DNA of 64,000 nt from Jaltomata sinuosa (taxonomy: Eukaryota > Streptophyta > Magnoliopsida > Solanales > Solanaceae): positions 186,001-250,000 of the forward strand of contig QJPP01001803.1 in assembly GCA_003996215.1 (NCBI GenBank), written 5' to 3'. The notes below the pieces were generated by a model, which searched no databases, was not told the DNA's origin, and saw only the letters and a program-made list of their open reading frames with translations. The stretch's first letter is position 1. Each line of letters begins with the position of its first letter. The position numbers and the translations under genes were made by a program. This document shows positions 10,010 to 20,640 of the stretch, piece after piece.

Positions 10010-10440
10010 AGTCCTACGGCTCGTGGAAACATCCACGAGTCATTGAAGCATGTCATGCTTCCCTAGTCCTAAGAGTTGGCTTCAAGGTATGAGTCTCACG
10101 AGTTGGGTTCACGACTCGTGGAAACTTCCATGGGTCATGGAACCCACTCGTGGTTCCTGACCTGCGATTTTGGGGCTCTGAACCCTGAGTCCCACGAGCT
10201 GGGTTCATGACTTGTGGAAGCTTCCACGGGTCGTGGAACCCAATCGTGGTTCCTAGGGACCATCTTCATGGATGATTCCATGGACGAGTTCCACAGTCCT
10301 TTGAAACTCCTATGGGTCGTGGACTTAAGTCATGGAATGAACTTCAGAGGAACAGTCCTCTGTGCTGAGTTCCATGAGTCAAGTCCACGACTCGTGGACT
10401 GTTCCACGGCTCGTGCAAGTGACTCATGGTCCCTGACAGT
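10010..10440. repeat. CGTGG/CCACG palindrome cluster, left chromovirus LTR U3
   Basis: Repeated words of the type 'ctcgtggaaacttccac' and 'gtggaagcttccac' occur about every 60-90 bases. Arms of 7-9 bases pair with short or no loops. The cluster fills most of U3 between the LTR start and the TATA box. The right LTR has the same array with one extra 19-base unit. Confidence 0.8.
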
Positions 10441-10505
10441 TGGAAAATTTTATTTTATCTAGTTATCTGAGCTAAGTCTAGGCTTGGAAGTTCTGGTTTG
10501 TTACA

Positions 10506-10522
10506 ATATCTCCCCTTTGGGA
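10506..10522 (-). other. Polypurine tract of the minus-strand chromovirus
   Basis: On the minus strand 'cccaaaggggagatat' directly precedes the LTR start TGTAAC. This is where plus-strand DNA synthesis would begin. The same motif precedes the chromovirus LTRs at 23,709 and 50,487. Confidence 0.85.
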
Positions 10523-10774
10523 TCATTCATCCTCGAATGAAGACTAAACAAGCTGAGTTTGGAGGGAAAGAGCTGAATCCCTACCAATTGAGTATCAGAA
10601 ACTGACATCTACTGAACTAAGTTCCATAAACATGCAAGTATGCTGAAATGCAAGGATAACTGATGGAACAATGGTACTCAGACTGAATTACACAAGTGTA
10701 AAATGAGATATTTGAGAGGAACTATTTACCCCAAGCTAAAACTGAATCATAGGGAAAGAGGTGGGGTTACTTGG
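10523..10774 (-). other. 3' untranslated spacer of the minus-strand chromovirus
   Basis: Non-coding spacer between the chromodomain stop and the polypurine tract. On the minus strand it ends with 'cattcgaggatgaatgat', conserved before the other two chromovirus LTRs near 23,680 and 50,455. Confidence 0.7.
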
Positions 10775-12080
10775 ACATCATGGTTGCTTCTGCTTCCCAA
10801 GTAGCTCCCTCTATGGGTTGATTCCTCCGCAAAACTTTAACTGATGCGACTTCCTTATTCCTCAACCTACAAACCTGAAGGTCAAGAATTTCAACTATAA
10901 CCTCCTCATAAGTGAGGTTATCCTTCACAACCACACTCTCTAAGGGTACTATCGATGTCGATTCAAAAGAGAAATATAGAAGACTGGATGAACTGACACT
11001 AGGTCAGATGGCAACTCTAACTCATAAGCCACATTACCAACCCTTTTCAAGATTCTGTAAGGACCTACATACCTATGACTGAGCTTCCCTGTCTTGCCGA
11101 ATCTCATCACCCCTTTCATGGGTGACACCTTAAGAAAAACCCAATCATCGATCTCAAACTCTAAGTCTCTTCTCCTCACATCTGCATAGGACTTCTGATG
11201 ACTCTGAGCTGTTTTAGCCTCTCTCTGATGAGTTGAAATTTCTCCATAGCCTCATGTACCAAATTTGGCCCAATCAAAGATGATTCACCCACTTCAAACC
11301 AACCAACAGGTTTCCTACATCTACGCCCATAGAGGGCCTCATATGGGGCTCTCTGAATGCTTGAATAAAAACTGTTATTTTAGGCAAATCTATAAGAGGT
11401 AGGTAATCATCCCAACTACCCTTGAAATCGATCACACAAGCTCTCAACCTATCCTCCAAGGTATGAATGGTATGCTCAGCCTGACCATCTATGTGCGGGT
11501 GAAATATTGTACTGAGGTTCACCTGAGTACCAAGACCTTTCTAGAAGGATCTCCAAAAATGAGATGTAAACTGAGGACCTCTATCTGAAATGATAGAAAA
11601 GGGAACCCCATGCAATCTCACTATCTCGCTCATGTAGATCCTGGCATAATCCTTCGCTGAATCTGTAGTCTTGACTGCCAAGAAGTGGGCTGACTTAGTG
11701 ACTCTGTCCACTATCACCCAAATGGAATCATGCTTCCTGCGAGTACGGGGTAAGCCCGTAATGAAATCCATGTTGACCACTTCCCACTTCCAGGTAGGAA
11801 TGTTAATCTCCTGAGTCACACCTCCTGGTTTCTGATGTTCTATCTTTACCTGCTGACAGTTGGGGCACTTAGCCATAAAATCTGTGATGTCTCTCTTCAT
11901 GTTGTTCAACCAATAGACTTCCCGTAGATCACGGTACATCTTAGTGGCACCTGGATGAATGGAATATCTAGAATTATGGGCTTATGAAAGGATCTACTGT
12001 CTCAACTCACCCACCTTAGGAACACATAAGCGGCCTTGATAACGGAGTACACCATCTCCCCCTTAGGAGAAAGCCTCTAC
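10775..12080 (-). pseudogene. pol: Integrase with C-terminal chromodomain, broken
   Basis: The integrase would insert element DNA into the chromosome. Its C-terminal chromodomain is thought to steer chromoviruses to heterochromatin. The zinc-binding part has 'CPNCQQVKIEHQKPGG'. The catalytic core has all three acidic residues: 'VNMDFITGLP', 'IISDRGPQF' and, 35 residues on, the Glu of 'DGQAEHT'. A TAG near 11,540 interrupts the core in frame. After 'CVIDFKGSWDDYLPLI' the frame is lost by a small deletion. The GPY/F-like part 'GPYRILKRVGNVAYELELP' (10,949-11,179) and a chromodomain-like end ('LTYEEV...EGATWEAEATM', near 10,780-10,930) follow. Active-site residues survive but the protein is broken. 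Confidence 0.87.
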
Positions 12081-12958
12081 TCATTGATGATGAACTGCAC
12101 CCTTCAGCTGAAGTAGCATGAGATCACTATCTTGCCTCTCCTTAACTTTAGCTACCAATGAGGATTCCGTCCCATTCTTAACTATCACACCACCATTTGT
12201 CGTGTCCATAAGGCAAACTCCTAGGCGAGCAAGCCGATGAATATCTCTAACTAGTTCTTTCTTCTCTTTCTCTACATGAGATATGCTACCCATAAATAGT
12301 CTACTGAGAGTATCAGCCACTACATTGGCCTTACTCGGATGGTAGAGCATATTCATATCATAATCCTTGAGGAGCTCAAGCCATCTCCTCTGACGAAGAT
12401 TCAACTCTTTCTGGGTGAACACATACTAAAGGCTCTTATGATCTGTGAAGACATCAACATGAACACCATACAGATTGTGCCTCCAAATTTTTAGGGCAAA
12501 CACAACCGCTACAAGCTCGAGGTCATGAGTCGGGTAGTTCTTCTCATGGGCCTTAAGTTGCATGGAAGCATAAGCTATGACCTTACCCTGCTGCATCAAA
12601 ATGCAACCCAAGCCGACTCTGAATACATCACAATAAACCACATAACTGTTTGAACTATCTGGTAGAGTAAAAATAGGAGTTGTAGTCAACCCGGTTTTCA
12701 ATTCTAAGAAACTCTTCTCACACTCGTCTGACCACTGAAACTTGACCTTTTTCTGTGTCAACTTGGTCAATGGGGAAGCTATGGATGAAAATTCTTCTAC
12801 GAACCTCATGTAATAACCTACCAAACCCAAGGAACTTCTGATATCTGTCAGAGAGGTGGGTCTGGGCCAGTCCTTCACTGCCTCAATTTTTTGGGAATCA
12901 ACACCAATCCCTTCTCTAGATACAACATGACCAAGCAAAGCGATAGACTGTAACTAGA
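12081..12958 (-). pseudogene. pol: RT C-terminal end and RNase H of the minus-strand chromovirus
   Basis: This begins abruptly at 'LLGHVVSREGIGVDSQK', the connection region after RT, then 'SLGLVGYYMRFVEEFSSIAS' and RNase H 'YVVYCDVFRVGLGCILMQQG', 'NYPTHDLELVAVVFALKIW' and 'VDVFTDHKSL'. One stop near 12,425 separates the two open stretches (12,426-12,938 and 12,081-12,422). The tail 'LLKDYDMNMLYHPSKANVV' leads to integrase. The RT catalytic palm is absent: it was removed with protease by the deletion at about 12,960. Confidence 0.86.
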
Positions 12959-12960
12959 AT

Positions 12961-13776
12961 TCAGATGGCTGAACTTAGAAAATAGTGGTTGCCACCCTCT
13001 AACCTCTGCTGAGAGTGGCCATACTCACCTGTCCTAGGCCTCTTAGCATAACCTCCCCTTTCCTTGATCTTTTTCTCCTCCATCTGTTGAGCATAAGTAA
13101 CCAAACTGGATAAGTCCATTTTCTTCACGAGCATTGCATTCTTGCATTCCTTGACCACATCATCAGACACACCAAACAAGAACTTGCTCGTACGAGCTCT
13201 AGGGTCAGCTACTATTTCCGGGGCATACTTAGACAACTGAGTGAACTTCAAAGCATAGTCCTTCACGCTCATGTCATCCTACCTCAGATTGATGAACTCT
13301 TGAACCTTGGCTTCCTTGAGCTCTAGTGGGAAGAACCGGTCCACAAATGCAGTCTTGAAAAGATCCTATGTCACTGACCCTGAATTAGCACAACAAGATT
13401 CCTTCCGCTGTTGGTACCAAGTATAAGCTACCCTTTTTAGTTGATAGGCAGTTAAGTCTGCACTCTCCACTGGGGTGATACCCATAACAACTGTCACCTT
13501 TTGAATATCTTCTAGAAACTCTTGGGGATCTTTCTATGACTTGGACCCATGAAATTCTTCAGGGTTCATCTGAGTGAAGTCCCGGATTCTGGCTGCAATA
13601 GTATTGACCTGAGGTGGTGCTGGAGACGCAGCCTGCTGGTTTACCTGGGAAGTCATGGCCTGAGAAATTACTTGAAAAGTAGCCCTGAATTCACCATGCG
13701 TAACCTGCTCATTCAATGGGTCTGCTGGAGCTGCTGGTTCTGGCTTATTCCTAGCGTTTGCTCTTCTTGGAGGAAG
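12961..13776 (-). pseudogene. gag: gag of the minus-strand chromovirus, truncated
   Basis: From the N-terminus it reads 'PPRRANARN', 'EFRATFQVISQAMTSQVNQQ', 'RDFTQMNPEEFHGSKS', then after a frame change 'SVKDYALKFTQLSKYAPEIV', 'KFLFGVSDDVVKECKNAML' and 'YAQQMEEKKIKERG'. It stops before the zinc knuckle and is joined within a few bases to the end of RT near 12,960. About the last third of gag, all of protease and most of RT are missing. The expected start codon position (13,774-13,776) reads CTT. Confidence 0.85.
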
Positions 13777-13983
13777 TTTACTGAATTGCGAAGAGCATGA
13801 GTTAGAATAGAGAATAATTTAAATAGAGTTTATACTCTATAGCACGAAATGGTAAAGAAAAAAGGGTAGTTATTCCTAATGATGCCTCATAGTTTCTCCC
13901 CTATAAGTGTGGCGCACTTCACACCAATGAAGAAGACTCTACTTGACGCGGCTTTTCGACAATCTAGGACACTTGAACCTAAT

Positions 13984-13995
13984 GCTCTGATTCCA
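13984..13995 (-). other. Primer-binding site (tRNA-iMet type)
   Basis: The minus-strand sequence 'tggaatcagagc' differs by one base from the usual initiator tRNA-Met complement TGGTATCAGAGC and sits 4-5 bases after the 5' LTR end. The second copy at 8,394-8,405 matches exactly. Confidence 0.85.
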
Positions 13996-15502
13996 AGTTT
14001 GTCACGCCTCGAAGCTACCCCCTGGATGCAACACGGTGCTTAGTGTCACAACTGACCCCAAGCTAACCCATGGCATGGCATATATATGAAGATAATTCAA
14101 TTTAAACATTCACTATGCGGAAGCTAAAACAACTTAATACCTGAAAATGGGAAGAACCCAAAAGTCTAAAGATAGAAGGAACATAAATAGTATAGTTCTG
14201 ACTGAAAAACAACACTAACAACTGTTGAGTCTAATCTATGTCTGAAAGCCATCTAACTGAATAGGAGTTGCTGGGACATGCCCCCAGCTAACTCTAACAA
14301 AATTTGAAACTAGGAATAAATACTAAAATAAAGCATGTCTACTGTCGTTGGACTAAGGAGGACTCACCAAATGATATGTTGAGTACAGACCGGAAGTTGA
14401 ACTAAACGCGGTCTAGATGCTGAGTACCTGAACCTACATCATAAAATAATGTAGAACAAAAGTATGCATCAATACTTTGAATGTACTGAGCATGCACGAT
14501 ATATGCTAAGCTGGACAATATAAAGTTGATCATGAAATAAACACACTGCCAATAAACTGAAAGCTGAACTTAATGCAATGACCAAGTATAAATCATGAGA
14601 TGACATCCTGAGCTGAATGCTGATAATATATGTACTGGATACAAAGTAACTGCAAATAAGAGCCTGACTGAGGGAGACACTACTAACCAACATACCCCAA
14701 GTTGAGACAACTATGAGGCCAACCTGTGACCCTGGATAGGAGGGTGTTCATACCTTGACAAGGGTACGAACAAGTCTGACGTGGATCCATTATTGATGTC
14801 CACAAGGGACAAGGAGGTGCAACCTAGTCTGACAGCTGACTCCTTTAAACCTACGGTGCCGCCGTAGTTCTAGAACCTGTGGAGTGCCGCTAAAGGTCGT
14901 AGCCTAAAATGACAACTAAGACCTCATCCCCTAGTCCACTCGGTACTAAGTCTACTCCCACTGAATGTAATAACAATATACTGAAATGAAAGATAGCTCA
15001 AAATACTAACAACTGACTGGGAATGAAACATCAAATAGTGAAAGATATAGCACTCAATTTTGAAGAATGAGCATATAATTGATCAGCCTAGAAAGTCAAA
15101 AATCATGAAATACTAGAATATCTACAAGCTAGGGTTTCTGAGCATTTTTCATGAAACTGTACTAATTTTCCCAGAACATGTGATTAATGCCATAAAATAT
15201 GTAAGAATTGAATTTCAATAATTTCCTAAGAATTGAGAACCCTAGGTCTGAAACATGCTTGAGGAAAAATGAAGATTTTTCCTGTAATTTAGGGACCTAA
15301 TGGGTTAAAGGAACCCACTAGTGAAATCCCACATACCTGGTGAAGAATCTATGGAGAAATCCCTACAAGAATTTTGGAGTTGAAGCTTGGAAGAAATAAC
15401 CCTAGGCCTGGAACTTCGAGAAGAAGCTTTGTCTAAGTTGAATCGCCTTTTGAAAGTTCTTACTTTGTTTTAGGGAATTAGACTTAATAAAATAAGCCTA
15501 GG

Positions 15503-15514
15503 ACTATATATAGT
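15503..15514 (-). promoter_or_regulatory. TATA box in right (5') chromovirus LTR
   Basis: Minus-strand 'actatatatagt', about 605 bases from the LTR start, at the same place as in the left LTR. As the 5' LTR this would be the promoter for the element's RNA. Confidence 0.65.
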
Positions 15515-15594
15515 CGGAGTAAAATTAGAAATGAAAGGTCTAAAATACCCTGAGAAATTTATAAGAAAGACTGCTAAAATTTGTGACTCAGTGA

Positions 15595-16050
15595 TCACGA
15601 CTGAGTCCTACGGCTCGTGGAAACTTCCACGAGTCGTGCAAGCATGTCGTGGTTCCCTGGTCCTGAGAGTTGGCTTTTGGGTCTAAGTCCCATGAGTTAG
15701 GTTCACGACTCGTGGAAACTTCCATGGGTCATGGAACCCACTTGTGGTTCCTGACCTGCGATTTTGGGCCTCTAAACCCTAACTCCCTTGAGCTAGGTTC
15801 ACGACTCGTGGAAGCTTCCACGGGTCGTGGAAGCTTCCACGGGTCGTGGAACCCAATCGTAGTTCCTCGGGACCATCTGCATGGAGGATTCCATGGACAA
15901 GTTCCACAGTCCATGGAAACTCCTACGGGTCGTGGACTCAAGTTGTGGAATGAACTTCAGAGGGACAGTCCTCTATTATGGGTTCCACGAGTCCAGCCCA
16001 TGACTCGTGGACTGTTCCACGGCTCATGGAAGTGACTCGTGGTCCCTGAC
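15595..16050. repeat. CGTGG/CCACG palindrome cluster, right chromovirus LTR U3, with 19-bp tandem duplication
   Basis: It contains 'ctcgtggaaacttccacgag' near 15,615 and perfect 14-base palindromes 'gtggaagcttccac'. The unit 'cgtggaagcttccacgggt' is present twice in tandem at 15,807-15,825 and 15,826-15,844, but only once in the left LTR near 10,215. The array spans the region upstream of the TATA box. Confidence 0.85.
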
Positions 16051-16119
16051 AGTTGGAAAATTTTATTTCTTCTGGTATTTCTGAACTAAGTCTTGGCTTG
16101 GATGTTCTGGGGTATTACA

Positions 16120-17129
16120 ATGATGCACAATGTGGCCAATGCAGAAAAGTAAAACCCAGTATCTGGTACCCCGAGAGCCTGGATTTTGACCTTGAACTAA
16201 TCAACATAACCATAAAATAAAACCTCAGATATGTGTTCCTCGGGCTTCTAGGAATCATGCATCAAACTCATCAAATGAAAAGTATATGGAGAAAAAATCC
16301 GAAAATGTCCCTCGTTCTGGCATAAACAGTGGTACTATCCTTTCTTTCGAAAACCAGTGGTTATGTAGAAAATCTCACGTTTGAACTGAAAATCCCATAT
16401 TTCCTTCATTTTTAAATCATTTGTCATGCAATTGCAGTATGAGATATGATGCAAAGTTTAGAGAATATAGTATACTTACAAGCAAACAGGGTAAAACACC
16501 CTCCAATCAAGACAACTAACTTGGAACTCCGTCCAATCCATGTTATGGCCTCGGGCCCATAGTTACACAATAACGGTAACAAAACAATGGGGAATGGTAC
16601 TAAAGTACAAAAATAAGTAAAAACCCCTACTTTACCTCTAAAACCTCCTTAAAATATTCTAAGGATCCTAGGCTAGCCACAACAATTCTACAAGCTCTTA
16701 AACTAAGGATAAACATGATATTGCTATTCTACAGTCCAGAAAATTGCCAAATATAAGTAGAAAACATGATTTAAGCCTAATTCTAACCTAAAACCTACAC
16801 TAACCTTCATGCACTCATAACATATAAAATATAACAAAGCCACTGTCTAAGATAAATAAACTGTAACCTACCTCGGGGCCGAACTGCAAGCACAAACTGT
16901 CAATCGTGTGACTTCCCCTTGCGACAAGCCTCAGAATGCTTCCATGCTATTATAAATATAATCCAAGTGTCAAGACGAGAAGGATAACTCCTATATTTTT
17001 ATACAGAATTCGGGCCAGAAATTAGGGCATAAAATGATCCTCGAGGCATGTGCAATAAAATAGATAAAAAAATATAATTATGTTTGCAGTGGGTTATCCT
17101 TCTCACTGTACTCAAATGTACAGTGATCA
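16120..17129. other. Unassigned AT-rich stretch
   Basis: About 1 kb between the chromovirus 5' LTR and the Athila LTR. No open frame with recognisable motifs, no tandem repeat and no LTR ends that I can support. It could be older intergenic DNA or an unrecognised repeat. Confidence 0.4.
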
Positions 17130-18379
17130 TGATCGTCAGGCAAAACACATTTACAAGTACCCAATGGATGTCGGGGTCGTATCTACAGAGACTTGTAGAT
17201 AGCACAATAATGATTGTAATGAAATGACTTCACTAAGAGAGTAAGTGTTAAAATGCAAGAAAGTAAGGGATTGGGGGGAATTGGGATTTTTGACACAAAA
17301 TCCAATTCAATAAAGATGGTAAAGTAAAACGGGTGTACTAATGAGAGTAGGCGACTAGGAATGTGCATCCAATGGGGTTTTAGTGTGGGATAGAGTGATT
17401 GCCTATTCATACAAATTCTCTCTCATTGACATAGGTAGGCTTGGTTATGGGTATGGTTGTTCATCTCTTGATCAACAACCATATATCTAACAATCTCGAT
17501 TAAAACACTATCGGTATAAAAACAAACAACCAAGATAAATCTTAGGAAGGTCATACTATTTCTAGCTTAGACACTTAAATGGGTGATTCCGTCGATATGA
17601 GCTTTTTCTAGCCTCAAATCTAAATGGAAGCCCAAGTTCCCACTAGTAATTTCACATCCGAAGCTATGAAATTCTCTTTCAAACAACAACATAACCAAGT
17701 AAGGTAAATAAATGTTTGCAACCACCAATTTTAGGATTAAAACTTGGTGAAACTACTAGACCCATGTCAAATCAACAATTATAAGCGAGAATTAGCAACA
17801 CCCACACCCATTTGTCAAGCAACCATTATCAACACATCCCTAGATAAAGCTACTAATACTAAAGGAAGGAGATATACCAAGTGGGTAAGTAAAATTCTGC
17901 TTCATTCAAGTGGAATTTCAATATCTAAGGTCAGTTTTGTACATAAATGGTGAACTAAGAATTGGAATAGAGAATAGATTGAACCCTCTTCTTCTTCTTA
18001 GAGAGAAAACTTGTTCTCAAAGCTAAAATTACTCAAGAGTATTCACACCATGAGTTATGCGCATCGCATAGTGACCGCACCTCGAAATAGATTCTTCAGT
18101 TAATGCAAGGCTCCATGCAGTGAGAGGTACGGAATGCACCAAGTCTTGTGCGTGTCGCACAAGTGCCACACTCAAGGCAAAATCTCCATCTTTTTGGATC
18201 AGTTCACACTTCACTCCTTTTAAGGTGTTTTTGGGTTCATTTCCTTGTTTTTCATCTTTGATCACAAATACCTGCATAGACATCAATAAAGGCCATAAGA
18301 ACTTCTAAATCTATTCAAAACATATCAATAATTCATGGATAAAGGCCCAATAAGTTGGTAGATTACCGCCTTATAAACA
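17130..18379 (-). repeat. Athila LTR (about 1,250 bp), 3' LTR of the minus-strand element
   Basis: The right end is supported by '...ataaaca' followed by the minus-strand polypurine-like 'caactttggg', a common Athila arrangement in which a coding-strand 'tttggg' lies against the LTR. The left end is inferred at TGATCG (17,130) and is less sure. A 'gtcggggtcgtatctacagag' leader near 17,170 resembles 'ggggtcgaatcccacagag' of the solo LTR at 5,825. The part 18,266-18,368 matches 262-364. A cluster of GTGCG/CGCAC words lies at 18,055-18,175. Confidence 0.68.
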
Positions 18380-20640
18380 CCCAAAGTTGAACTATTGCTT
18401 ATCCTCAAGCAATGTACTCACAAGGCAAGGAATGAATTATGCTCTAGACTCAATCAAGGCACAAAAGACTAATCTATGCTAAAAATCAAGAAAAAGAATA
18501 AACGAAAATACTAAAACAAAAAGAATCAACTACAAGACTCAACTACAATGCTCATCTCAATTTGAACCACCACAATGTAAGGCAATTGGTCATTTCAAAA
18601 TCATTTCCAAAAGGAATTCACTTCTCATTCAAAATCACGGGAATTTTGTCATTCAAAACAAGACATTTAAGATTCTCAAGTCATTGACATGGACCGTCAA
18701 GGTTTGCCTTGAGTTTTGCCACACAACTTGTCTTATTCATTCCTATCTATTGAAATAAAGACTTCATGTTACAATTCGAGTGCATGATGCCACTCACCAC
18801 AAGAGATAATCCCACTCACAATCATATAATTTTCAAACAAAGGGATTATAGAAGAACCAAGAAGCCTCTCACTCTCTCAAGGAAGTTCAAATGCACACAT
18901 TTTGAACCATAGGCTTGCTCTTCATGTAAATCGCCACTAATGTAAGGTAGCCAAGCTCGAAATCACCAAGGACTTGGGAGTTACGATGTTGGCTAGGGAT
19001 AAGGTAAGGATTTCATTTGGTTCAAGTGACTACACCTCCCTAATGCTCTTTGTTGTCATTTCAAACACCGCTCACATTTTTAAATTTCAACTTCACTTTA
19101 TTTCTCCCTCACACAACCCAAGCTTCTCCTTTTCAATCATGATCATTCAACTCCTTGTATAACCTTTATATGGTAGCACCTATTCTTGATTTTCATTTTG
19201 CTCATTGGATTGGACTTTTTGGAGCAATCTTCAATTCTAAATTAAGGTGCTACCTTACACTTGAAGTTCATTTTTTTTCTTCTCCTCATTTGATCACATA
19301 CACCCCCAAACTTAGGCATTTTCCTATGTTGTCTTTTCAATCCCCCTCAAAACATAGGATTTTAGCCTACATTTCACTTTCAAGCAATTAGGGAAGACGG
19401 GTGCCAAGATAAAGGTTCCAGAAAGGTCAAGGTGTTAACAAAGTTCCAAGGAACGGTCACAAGCTCGAAGGGGTTCACTAGGATTGATGTTTAGGAAAGT
19501 GATTTTGGTGAAGTGGACATCAAAAAGGGCGTAAGGTCATCTTCAAAAATCAGTTACACCAAGAATTTTTCCTTGAATCACATTCGGGGCTAGTTCTAGA
19601 TTACACACATGCACGAGAATCAAGGTAAAGCCTCACCACACAAGGCATCATGCCACAAGACTTGTCTCATTAGTCTCAAAATCAATTTGGACAGATGACT
19701 TTTGACAAGCTATTTCGAGTTTATTAAACACTCGTTTGTGATTCAATCAAGCCAAAGCAAGAGTGTGCAAGTCATGACAATAGAATGCTTTTCCTCAAAA
19801 ATTCATTTCCCTTCTTCCTTTTATTTCCTAAAATGACTTGCCAAGAATTTTTTTCCGGTGGATCCATTTCGAGACAAGCAACTACGGACTCAATTTTAAA
19901 CTAAAACTTTACATTTTATCTTAAGAAAGTCGCCTCTCAGTCTATCAAAGGAAAAAAACCAACCCGGTTTGACACAAAAACAAATGAAAAAGAAAATAAA
20001 CAAAAATAAAACTTTTGCTCCTTGGGAAAGAATTGTGGTATTAAGAAAACAGTTGGAGTTTATTTCTAAACTACTATTAATAAGGCAATCCAAATTGAGC
20101 ACACCCAAACAAAAATGGAGCATTGTCCTCAATGATATTAGATAGAGAAAATAGAGTACTCCCTGAGGCACTTGTGCGAAGCGCACTAAGGTTGGTGCGA
20201 CCGCACCTCAATCGCACAAACAAATTTGGTATTAGAGCCATGATTTAGCTTTTTGCTTGTGTGAAAGACGTGCGGTGTGCACTTTAAGATATGTGAATTA
20301 CCCCATCGATCACATGGCGGCATGGATTTTTAGGAAATATGTTAGTTCTCTATTATGAGGTACAAAACTGATGTGCAACGCGTACAATAGCTCATGTGAC
20401 TGCGCACCAGTCGCATACCATGGAGCCCAACTTCCAAGCTTTCTGTTTCACTCGAGCGACCAGTTGTGCGAGGCATACCTTCTGACATGCGATTGCATGG
20501 TGTGTCACACATCCTGATAATAGCCTCCACATCCTTAACTTTGTTCCCAATTGTAAGTCTAACAAAAACAACACACAAAGTAAAACCAGAAAGAAAAAAT
20601 TACAGAAAGTAAAAATCAAAATGTTTGGGTTACTTCCCAA
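18380..20640 (-). other. Athila 3' untranslated region
   Basis: Non-coding on both strands apart from short chance frames. On the minus strand 'ttgcttgaggataagcaat' near 18,395 and 'cctaagtttgggggtgt' near 19,305 are phrases common downstream of Athila integrase. More GTGCG/CGCAC-type words lie at 20,160-20,520. Near 20,625 the minus strand reads 'ctcttgggaagtaaccc', found just after the integrase end in Athila elements. I see no env-like open frame here. Confidence 0.6.

Larger units (their letters stand above)
8410..10505 (-). repeat. Chromovirus LTR, left copy (2,096 bp)
   Basis: The ends on the minus strand are TGTAAC...GTGACA. It matches 14,000-16,119 along its full length. It lies between the polypurine tract at 10,506-10,522 and a second primer site at 8,394-8,405. 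On the minus strand it holds a U3 palindrome cluster (10,010-10,440), a TATA box (9,909-9,920) and a splice-donor-like 'ccaggtatgtggg' near 9,740. Short open frames such as 8,861-9,115 are paralleled in the other LTR only because the LTRs are copies. Confidence 0.93.
8088..16119 (-). mobile_element. Minus-strand chromovirus with two LTRs, internal deletion and partial tandem internal copy
   Basis: Order on the minus strand: 5' LTR (14,000-16,119), primer site, gag, deletion, RNase H, integrase with chromodomain, polypurine tract, LTR (8,410-10,505), then a second primer site and the start of gag again (8,088-8,409). The last piece matches 13,690-13,999 closely. The unit is therefore LTR-internal-LTR-partial internal, not a simple element. 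The LTRs differ at roughly one base in ten by eye, so the insertion is old. No target duplication can be tested because the left end is truncated. Tekay/Del-like lineage is inferred from the chromodomain and tRNA-Met primer site. Confidence 0.88.
14000..16119 (-). repeat. Chromovirus LTR, right copy (2,120 bp, 5' LTR)
   Basis: It pairs with 8,410-10,505. Ends are TGTAAT...GTGACA on the minus strand. It carries a TATA box at 15,503-15,514, a palindrome cluster at 15,595-16,050 and the splice-donor-like 'ccaggtatgtggg' near 15,335. It differs from the left copy by many substitutions, small indels and an extra 19-base tandem unit at 15,826-15,844. The next five bases outside are ATGAT. Confidence 0.93.

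Noticed and set aside
13984..13995. tRNA-Met-like sequence as a tRNA gene
   Set aside because: Only the 12-base primer complement is present; there is no cloverleaf around it.
18380..20640. env-like gene downstream of Athila integrase
   Set aside because: Some Athila elements have such a frame, but here no open frame longer than about 100 codons shows a signal peptide or membrane segment with supporting motifs. The 96-codon frame at 19,896-20,186 is hydrophobic by chance in AT-rich DNA.
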